Source of the DNA: Larkinella bovis
Lineage (GTDB): Bacteria; Bacteroidota; Bacteroidia; Cytophagales; Spirosomataceae
NCBI RefSeq assembly: GCF_042655385.1
Contig: NZ_JBHSMA010000010.1
Span: 122,610 to 186,609, forward strand
DNA: 64,000 nucleotides
Reading direction: 5' to 3'
The position numbers and the translations under genes are program-made. This document shows positions 59,042 through 64,000 of the stretch, in pieces (within the stretch, counting starts at the first letter, position 1; each line of letters starts with the position of its first letter). The notes under the pieces are model-generated. The model worked only from the letters and a program-made list of their open reading frames with translations, was not told the origin of the DNA and searched no databases.

Positions 59042-59806
59042 ATGTCATGGACCTTGAAAAAACGGGCGACGGTTATTAGCCTTAACCTGTCATTAGGTAA
59101 CTACCAGCAATTTAAGGAGGAGATTGTTGCGGCAGCAAAAGCAAAACAGGCTGGTTCAGTCTGTTTTGCTAATGTTCACATGATCATTGAGTCAAAGTTT
59201 AATTCGAATATTGGGCAGGCTGTCAATGGCGCCGATTGGGTTTTATGCGATGGTGTTCCATTGTTATGGAGCTTACGCTGGTTATACGGCGTCAAACAGG
59301 ATCGGGCTACCGGCTTGGATATGCTGCCTGATTTACTGCAAACGGCCGCAGAAACCGGTATTTCTGTTTTTTTCTACGGCTCAACGCCCGAGATTTTGCA
59401 GCAAACGGTCAATGTCTGTCACCAGAAATACCCGAAATTAATCATCGCGGGAACGCTTTCTCCACCTTTTAGAGCCCTTACCCCGGAAGAAGACGATCAA
59501 GTGGTTAAACAAATTAACCAGTCAGGAGCCGGTTTGGTGTTTGTCTCGCTGGGTTGTCCGAAGCAGGAACTCTGGATGGGCAAAATGCGGGGCCGTATCC
59601 CGGCGGTTTTGCTGGGCATTGGCGGGGCGTTACCCGTCTTAGCGGGTGATGTCAAACGGTCACCGGAATGGATGCAACGGGCGGGGCTGGAATGGTTATT
59701 CCGGTTTGCGCAGGAGCCAAAACGGCTGTTTAAACGGTATGCGGTGACGAATAGTTTGTATACTTGGTATTTGATGAAGCAGTTAATTCATAAAGGCTCC
59801 GTATAA
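59042..59806 (+). CDS. WecG/TagA/CpsF-family glycosyltransferase
   Basis: This 254-aa GT26-family transferase is predicted to add a sugar (ManNAc, ManNAcA or Glc-type) to a lipid-linked intermediate at the inner face of the membrane. Motifs are VCFANVHMIIES, WVLCDGVPLLWSLRWLYG, RATGLDMLPDLL, FFYGSTPEIL, VSLGCPKQELWMGKMRGRIPAVLLGIGGALPVLAGDVKRSPEWMQRAGLEWLFRF (core LGCPKQELWM and SPEWMQRAGLEW). ATG at 59042 is taken because upstream in-frame sequence from a TTG is not conserved. It is the last gene of normal base composition before the AT-rich segment, followed by two strong hairpins. Confidence 0.93.
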   Translation: MSWTLKKRATVISLNLSLGNYQQFKEEIVAAAKAKQAGSVCFANVHMIIESKFNSNIGQAVNGADWVLCDGVPLLWSLRWLYGVKQDRATGLDMLPDLLQTAAETGISVFFYGSTPEILQQTVNVCHQKYPKLIIAGTLSPPFRALTPEEDDQVVKQINQSGAGLVFVSLGCPKQELWMGKMRGRIPAVLLGIGGALPVLAGDVKRSPEWMQRAGLEWLFRFAQEPKRLFKRYAVTNSLYTWYLMKQLIHKGSV

Positions 59807-59812
59807 TTTTCA

Positions 59813-59850
59813 GGCACTTACGAATAAATGTATTCGTAAGTGCCATTTTT
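59813..59850 (+). terminator. Terminator after the WecG/TagA gene
   Basis: A perfect 14-bp stem, GGCACTTACGAATA (59813-59826) with TATTCGTAAGTGCC (59831-59844), has a 4-nt loop and is followed by ATTTTTATT. It lies 6 nt after the stop. Confidence 0.92.
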
Positions 59851-59889
59851 ATTACAAATAACTTAATAGTTATTTGTAATAAAAATGGC
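59842..59889. terminator. Second perfect hairpin overlapping the first
   Basis: A perfect 22-bp stem (59842-59863 with 59868-59889) has loop TAAT. It shares GCC at 59842-59844 with the right arm of the first hairpin, so the two cannot form completely at once. It ends where the convergent small gene stops and can serve as its terminator. Confidence 0.85.
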
Positions 59890-60117
59890 TTACTCCAAAT
59901 CTGATGAACCCCATAACCTGACCCCGTTATCTAAGACAGAAAGAAGGAATGAGGAGGCTATGACGCCAATGACTATAGCTGTTACTATGCAAAAAAAATT
60001 GATAGTTAAACGCCCAATTAATTCCCAATCCCAAGGCCTATCTAATAACCAATTGAGAAGTGCATTCATTACAATAACAAAGCAAGAGAGTCCGATTACT
60101 ATTCTAAGCATATTCAT
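59890..60117 (-). CDS. Small two-helix membrane protein
   Basis: This 75-aa protein has two hydrophobic helices (about 3-24, RIVIGLSCFVIVMNALLNWLL; and about 36-59, INFFCIVTAIVIGVIASSFLL) linked by a short polar loop (DRPWDWELIGRL). The tail is polar. The opposite-strand frame is polar and repetitive, so this strand is preferred. It marks the start of AT-rich DNA and converges with the glycosyltransferase gene. It is not a recognised family; it may belong to the acquired segment. Confidence 0.6.
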   Translation of the reverse strand: MNMLRIVIGLSCFVIVMNALLNWLLDRPWDWELIGRLTINFFCIVTAIVIGVIASSFLLSVLDNGVRLWGSSDLE

Positions 60118-60261
60118 CTCTTTGTCTTCGAATTTAAAATTTATGACACTAAGATAATATTATTAAATCATCTAATTATTATAGCGCAGTTAAGTAATTA
60201 TTAAGTCTAAAGCCATAAATGTTGATGAAATAGTTTTTTTTGAACAAAACGAATATGTATT

Positions 60262-61770
60262 ATGGTTCTATTTCGCTATATATTGGTTTTTTTGATACTT
60301 ACTTTGTGTACATTTAGCAATATTATGGCGCAAAGTAACTCTATTTCTAGGAAAATACACTATTTTTCTGAATTAGGCGGTGTAGTAGCTTCCAATAACC
60401 ATATCCCATTTTGGCTTTATGCTAACCAATATGGTACTATTCCTATTTCTTCTTCGTTAGGATATGCGAGAATAGGAACTTTTGGAATATTTAAACCTGA
60501 TAGTAGTGCAAAAAGGAAATGGTCACTTCAATACGATATTGAAATAGCTGGAAATGCGGGAAGAAAAACTCAAGTTCTATTACCGAGCGCTTTCTTTCAA
60601 GCTAATTTAGGTAAATTTTACATTTATGGCGGACGGAAAAAGGAAATCATTGGCTTAGTGGATTCTACTCTTTCTTCAGGATCTTACTCATGGTCGAAAA
60701 ACGCTTTGCCTTTAACTAAAATTCAAATTGGGACTCAGGGTTTTATACCTATTAAATTCACAAAAGGATTAATCTCATTAAATGCCATGTTTGCACATGG
60801 ATGGTTTCCAGCCACAGACTCAGTGCAAGGATCTTATCTTCATCAAAAGGCATTCTATGGACGTTTTGGTAAAGAGAATTGGAAGCTTAAATTTTATGGA
60901 GGGTTTATCCATAATGTTCAATGGGGTGGCAGAGTGAATTACGCAACAAACTTAATTAAAAATGGTAAGCTTCCTTCTTCCTTTAAAACCTATTGGTCTG
61001 TATTATTGGTGAGTAGACCTGACGAAATGCAAACAGATACTTATACTAGTTTTGATGGCTCAAACCAATTTGGCAATCACTTAGGGTCATTAGATATTGG
61101 TGTTGAATATTATGCTCGTCGGTGGCAAATTTTTGGTTATTATCAACACCCATATGATGATAAGTCTGGTTTCGCACTTATTAATATGCCTGATGGATTA
61201 TATGGATTAAGAGTTAAAAATACTTCTAAAGTCCCGGCACATATATTTAAGGTTACATCAGTTCTGGTTGAATATCTAACAACTATGGATCAAAGTGGTC
61301 CATTAAGCGGCAGTGATAATCCTGGATTTATAAAATATGATGGACGAGACGAGTACTTTAACCATTTTCAATATTTAGATGGATGGTCAAATCAAAAAAA
61401 AACAATAGGTACACCATTTCTGATGAACAGACAAGAGGTCAGAGAAGTGTTTAGGGAAATACGTGGTAGAAAAGGAATAATGTGGAGCATAATAAATAAC
61501 AGAGTTCAGTTAACTCATATCGCTATATCGGGTGAGTTTGCTTCTGGAATTAAAGTTCAGAGCCGGTTTTCTTTTAGCCATAACTATGGTACTTACTTAG
61601 TACCTTTCGGAAAGCAAATAAATCAATTTTCGGCGGTAACATGGGTAGGGTGGCCTTCTAAAATTCTAGGTGGTACAGAATTTCGAGCTGCAATAGCTTT
61701 AGATAAAGGTAAACTGTTAAATAATTCTTTAGGAAGTCTAATTAGTATTCGAAAAGTTTGGGGGAGGTAA
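60262..61770 (+). CDS. Wzi-like capsule assembly outer-membrane protein
   Basis: This 502-aa protein has a signal peptide (ending SNIMAQ) and a predicted outer-membrane beta-barrel of the Wzi family, a lectin-like protein that attaches group-1-type capsule to the cell surface. Matching segments are FSELGGVVASNNHIPFWLYANQYGTIP, AFFQANLGKFYIYGGRKKEIIGL, and a long run of alternating aromatic/polar strands. The C-terminus (IRKVWGR) does not end in Phe. It is AT-rich and uses codons unlike the genes upstream, consistent with acquisition. Its stop overlaps the next gene's ATG (TAATG). Confidence 0.87.
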   Translation: MVLFRYILVFLILTLCTFSNIMAQSNSISRKIHYFSELGGVVASNNHIPFWLYANQYGTIPISSSLGYARIGTFGIFKPDSSAKRKWSLQYDIEIAGNAGRKTQVLLPSAFFQANLGKFYIYGGRKKEIIGLVDSTLSSGSYSWSKNALPLTKIQIGTQGFIPIKFTKGLISLNAMFAHGWFPATDSVQGSYLHQKAFYGRFGKENWKLKFYGGFIHNVQWGGRVNYATNLIKNGKLPSSFKTYWSVLLVSRPDEMQTDTYTSFDGSNQFGNHLGSLDIGVEYYARRWQIFGYYQHPYDDKSGFALINMPDGLYGLRVKNTSKVPAHIFKVTSVLVEYLTTMDQSGPLSGSDNPGFIKYDGRDEYFNHFQYLDGWSNQKKTIGTPFLMNRQEVREVFREIRGRKGIMWSIINNRVQLTHIAISGEFASGIKVQSRFSFSHNYGTYLVPFGKQINQFSAVTWVGWPSKILGGTEFRAAIALDKGKLLNNSLGSLISIRKVWGR

Positions 61771-63338
61771 TGGATATTTTATCAATAGTAAATACAATAT
61801 TTATTTGTCTTATAATAAAAGAAAGTACGAATTGTATTTCTTGGGTAAAGCCTTGTGTGTTAATAAATGCCAAAATTGATACAATTCAACCAGTAACAAC
61901 AAAAAAACAGTTAAGTATTGTTAATAGTTTAAATGAGTTTAAGCTTATTGAAAGCGATGAAGTAGTTTATGATGGATCTATTTGGGTAAAAAAGAAGGGC
62001 CTTGTTACTCAGAATACACCTGGACATAGTAGTATACTTTACCAAGGGCCTAATGGTTATTTCTTTGAAAGAAAATTTACAGGTGGAGTTGATATAAGAT
62101 GGTTCGGAGCTAAGGGTAATGGTAAATCTGACGATTCTTTTGCTATTAATAATGCAATTCAATTTGTTAAAAAAACTTTATCAGGAGGTAAGGTTCTAAT
62201 TCCACTTGGAGAGTGGGGGATTGGTAATAGTATTATTATATATACTGGTATTATAATTCAAGGCGAGAGTTCTGGGAGCCCTAACAATCCGGGAAGTAGA
62301 TTAATTGCGTTGCCGACATTAGCAAATGCTGTTATTGAATCAAGTAATATAAGTTCAGAGGATTGGATACATAATGCTGGAATATTTGATATACAAATAA
62401 GATGCCATAGGCAAATTTCAGGCGATGGAATACATCTGAAAAAAATAGGAGAAATGACTACCATTGATAGAGTGCAAGTTATATCCTGTTTTAGAAATGG
62501 AATATTCATTGAGGGAGATTCATCACCAATGCATTTGGGATACTTATCAGTACATGGAAATGGTAGAGGAGGAGCTGGTTCAGGAGTATATATTGAAAAT
62601 TCTATTAGCACAAGTAATTATATTGAATATTTAGCAGGTGATAATAATAAAGATGCTTTATTAAAAGTTTCAGGCTTGTATCGAGCAAATCTTTTACTAA
62701 TGGCTTTTAAATCAGAAAGGTGGAATAATAACAGTACTTATCCAGGAAATCAAAATGTAATCTGGTTACATAATGGAAATGGTGGAACAATTATTATTGG
62801 AGCTGGTAGAGTACATATGGGAAAAAACGTTCCTGAAGGAAACGCAATATTTAAATTAAGTAATGATGCACATAGTTCAGAAGGAGGAATTATTGTACTT
62901 GGAACTGTAGAATATGATACGAAAGCGGTAAGATATAAATATGATATAGAATCCCAAGACGTAAGAAATACTGTAAAATTTAATAATATAAGAGGACGTC
63001 CTCTTGTATATAATGTTGCCAAACCTTTATTGATTAATACATCACGAAAAGATAACCAATATAATATGTCTTCTGATAAAAGCGCAGGCGTAGTGGAGAG
63101 GAATGGGCTTAATACGGAAGTCGTTATAGGCGGTTCCGGTCTTGTAAATTTAAAGAACGGAGAAGCTGTAATAAATAATTATAAAATAACTAGCAATAGT
63201 AAAATATTCGTTACAAGGCAAGAAGGCAATAGTGATGCGAGTTTAAAAATAACGGAAAAAATTATTGGAAAGTCCTTCAAAATAACAAGCTCTGACAAAA
63301 TTGACAATAGTTTAGTAGCCTGGATAATTATTGAGTAA
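61770..63338 (+). CDS. Pectate-lyase-like beta-helix protein with phage-tailspike-like C-terminus
   Basis: This 522-aa protein has an N-terminal hydrophobic segment (possible signal) and a right-handed parallel beta-helix of the pectate-lyase-3 type. IRWFGAKGNGKSDDSFAINNAIQFV is the family opening; repeated strands such as SGDGIHLKKIGEMTTIDRVQVISCFRNGIFIEG follow. Such proteins bind or cleave polysaccharides, often as lyases or hydrolases. The last 70 residues (VVIGGSGLVNL, SKIFVTRQEGN, DNSLVAWIIIE) resemble a C-terminal module I associate with phage tail fibres and tailspikes. No catalytic residues can be assigned. It is translationally coupled to the Wzi gene. AT-rich; acquired. Confidence 0.8.
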   Translation: MDILSIVNTIFICLIIKESTNCISWVKPCVLINAKIDTIQPVTTKKQLSIVNSLNEFKLIESDEVVYDGSIWVKKKGLVTQNTPGHSSILYQGPNGYFFERKFTGGVDIRWFGAKGNGKSDDSFAINNAIQFVKKTLSGGKVLIPLGEWGIGNSIIIYTGIIIQGESSGSPNNPGSRLIALPTLANAVIESSNISSEDWIHNAGIFDIQIRCHRQISGDGIHLKKIGEMTTIDRVQVISCFRNGIFIEGDSSPMHLGYLSVHGNGRGGAGSGVYIENSISTSNYIEYLAGDNNKDALLKVSGLYRANLLLMAFKSERWNNNSTYPGNQNVIWLHNGNGGTIIIGAGRVHMGKNVPEGNAIFKLSNDAHSSEGGIIVLGTVEYDTKAVRYKYDIESQDVRNTVKFNNIRGRPLVYNVAKPLLINTSRKDNQYNMSSDKSAGVVERNGLNTEVVIGGSGLVNLKNGEAVINNYKITSNSKIFVTRQEGNSDASLKITEKIIGKSFKITSSDKIDNSLVAWIIIE

Positions 63339-63635
63339 ATAGGGTCTCATTGAAAATAGGTAAGATGCTGACCTATAGTGGTCCTATAGATGCGCTACAG
63401 ATGATACTTATCAAAAACTTGACTTATCTTATTGATCCGTGCATTAGTCCGTAATGAAGGCAATCTCCTTTTTGTTGAAGAAGGCCTGCACTAGCTTTGG
63501 ATCTGTTTCCAAGCATTTGACTTGATCCATAACCGCTACTGTAAGCTAAATTGACCTTAGCCCTAAAAACTGGACAGCAAGAGGATAGAAAAATCAAGGC
63601 GATTTAGGTAACTTAAACAAACCAAAGAATCGCTT
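63339..63635. other. Junction region with IS end
   Basis: There is no intact gene. A short leftward frame (63459-63542) could be a gene remnant but is not identifiable. Near the right, CCCTAAAA (63561-63568) and GGACAG (63572-63577) match the end of the second IS element and probably mark the left end of the first. Confidence 0.45.
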
Positions 63636-63878
63636 ATGAAAAAGTCAAAGTTCACCGAAGCACAGATCATTTTTGCCCTTCGTCAAGCTGACACGGGAGT
63701 GCTTGTATCGGAAGTATGCCGCAAGATGGGCGTCAGCGAGGCTACCTTTTATATTTGGAACGGGGCCGCCCGGCGGAAGAAATATGCTGGCTTGGGTGTT
63801 AGTTACGCAAACTACGACAGCTTGAGCCGGGTGGCCGGTGCCGAAGAAAATAAGCAGCTTAAACAATTGGTAGTGTAA
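63636..63878 (+). pseudogene. IS3-family transposase orfA, degenerate and interrupted
   Basis: The first part (KKSKFTEAQIIFALRQADTG...EVCRKMGVSEATFYIW) is a typical IS3-family OrfA helix-turn-helix. Then the frame carries an extra NGAARR stretch. Between GLGVS and EENKQLKQLV the conserved LRKLRQLE sequence is found only in another frame, so two compensating indels are present. After KQLV the gene stops and a new IS end begins at 63880. The element is inactive. It is the left member of a nested pair. Confidence 0.8.
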
Positions 63879-63879
63879 G

Positions 63880-64000
63880 TGTCCCTAAAATTCGGACAGT
63901 TTAGAATTAGAGAAAAATGCTAATTTTAAACTGATTCCTATGAAAAAGACGCGATTCACCGAATCTCAAATTGTCAAAATCCTCAAACAGCAGGAAAATG
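63880..64000 (+). mobile_element. Second IS3-family element, 5' part
   Basis: The left end reads TGTCCCTAAAATTCGGACAG (63880-63899), sharing CCCTAAAA and GGACAG with the end of the first element. The transposase gene starts 41 nt later and runs off the window. It is inserted in the 3' part of the first orfA. Confidence 0.75.
63940..64000 (+). CDS. IS3-family transposase orfA (partial)
   Basis: Only the first 20 codons are in the window: MKKTRFTESQIVKILKQQEN. This is the typical N-terminal helix of IS3-family OrfA proteins (KxRFTExQI pattern). It is related to, but distinct from, the degenerate orfA just upstream. Confidence 0.85.
   Translation, partial: MKKTRFTESQIVKILKQQEN

Noticed and set aside
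59885..60157. 90-codon plus-strand frame opposite the small membrane protein
   Set aside because: Polar, low-complexity product; its start lies in a hairpin. The minus-strand frame with two clean hydrophobic helices is the better candidate.
63459..63542. 28-codon minus-strand frame ending KKEIAFITD
   Set aside because: Too short and without recognisable family; may be a remnant but cannot be supported.

Overview
The window looks like a chromosomal segment of a gliding, Gram-negative member of the Bacteroidota, most likely order Cytophagales (Spirosoma/Larkinella-like). The evidence is the gene content: gldA and gldD, DUF4249 and DUF4270 lipoproteins, TonB-dependent receptors with carboxypeptidase-like N-terminal domains, an S46 dipeptidyl-peptidase and a stand-alone rfaE2. 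Several upstream regions carry the Bacteroidota promoter pattern (TTG, 18-22 nt, TAnnTTTG), and Shine-Dalgarno sequences are mostly absent. The first 59.8 kb is GC-rich with uniform codon use. The last 4 kb is sharply AT-rich and looks acquired. No tRNA, rRNA or CRISPR array was found.

Layout. 1-3.3 kb: DUF4249 lipoprotein (cut by the window edge) and its TonB-dependent receptor. 3.4-8.6 kb: NDH-2-type dehydrogenase, secreted DPP7-like peptidase, and a cytochrome b plus molybdopterin oxidoreductase pair. 8.7-15.3 kb: S9 peptidase, membrane HTH protein, a 650-nt non-coding stretch, a Tat-signal HisC-like aminotransferase, aroB, DUF4136 lipoprotein. 15.3-18.6 kb: gldA, LprI-like protein, amino-acid permease. 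19-25.3 kb: zinc metallopeptidase and a leftward panC-panD-flippase-rfaE2 group; divergent from it, a shortened starch-synthase-like protein and a DUF4270 lipoprotein. 25.5-31.7 kb: glmS, ridA, gltX, two small unknowns, AIM24 protein, gldD. 31.7-38.5 kb: a leftward RND efflux operon with an NAD-binding-domain protein and a Crp/Fnr regulator. 38.7-53.3 kb: unknown protein, TonB receptor, aldo/keto reductase, ABM monooxygenase, a 1190-aa plug-only receptor-like protein, thioesterase, DUF748 protein, pentapeptide-repeat protein, and a small group with a RecE-like PD-(D/E)XK nuclease and a divergent HTH regulator. 53.3-63.3 kb: exopolysaccharide locus (CpsB-type phosphatase, ugd, uxs, fcl, gmd, WecG/TagA transferase, Wzi, beta-helix protein). 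63.3-64 kb: an IS3-family orfA remnant interrupted by a second IS3-family element.

How the genes work together. The polysaccharide genes supply UDP-glucuronate, UDP-xylose and GDP-fucose, one glycosyl transfer step, surface attachment (Wzi) and a possible glycan-cleaving or glycan-binding beta-helix protein. The efflux genes form a complete tripartite pump. panC and panD supply pantothenate; glmS and rfaE2 supply envelope sugar precursors; gldA and gldD belong to the gliding/type IX secretion machinery.

The most unusual signal is not a protein. Five intergenic hairpin-like elements are built from degenerate 7-nt units in two 'dialects' (GATRCTR at 20.3 and 21.5 kb; CTCWTMA at 29.5, 42.4 and 43.5 kb). 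Two of them share an identical 19-nt core in opposite orientation. Also notable are a 48-bp perfect palindrome at 50.6 kb, a GT5 protein whose donor-binding motif is lost, a beta-helix protein with a phage-tailspike-like C-terminus, and a Bacteroidota promoter followed by about 460 nt of non-coding leader.
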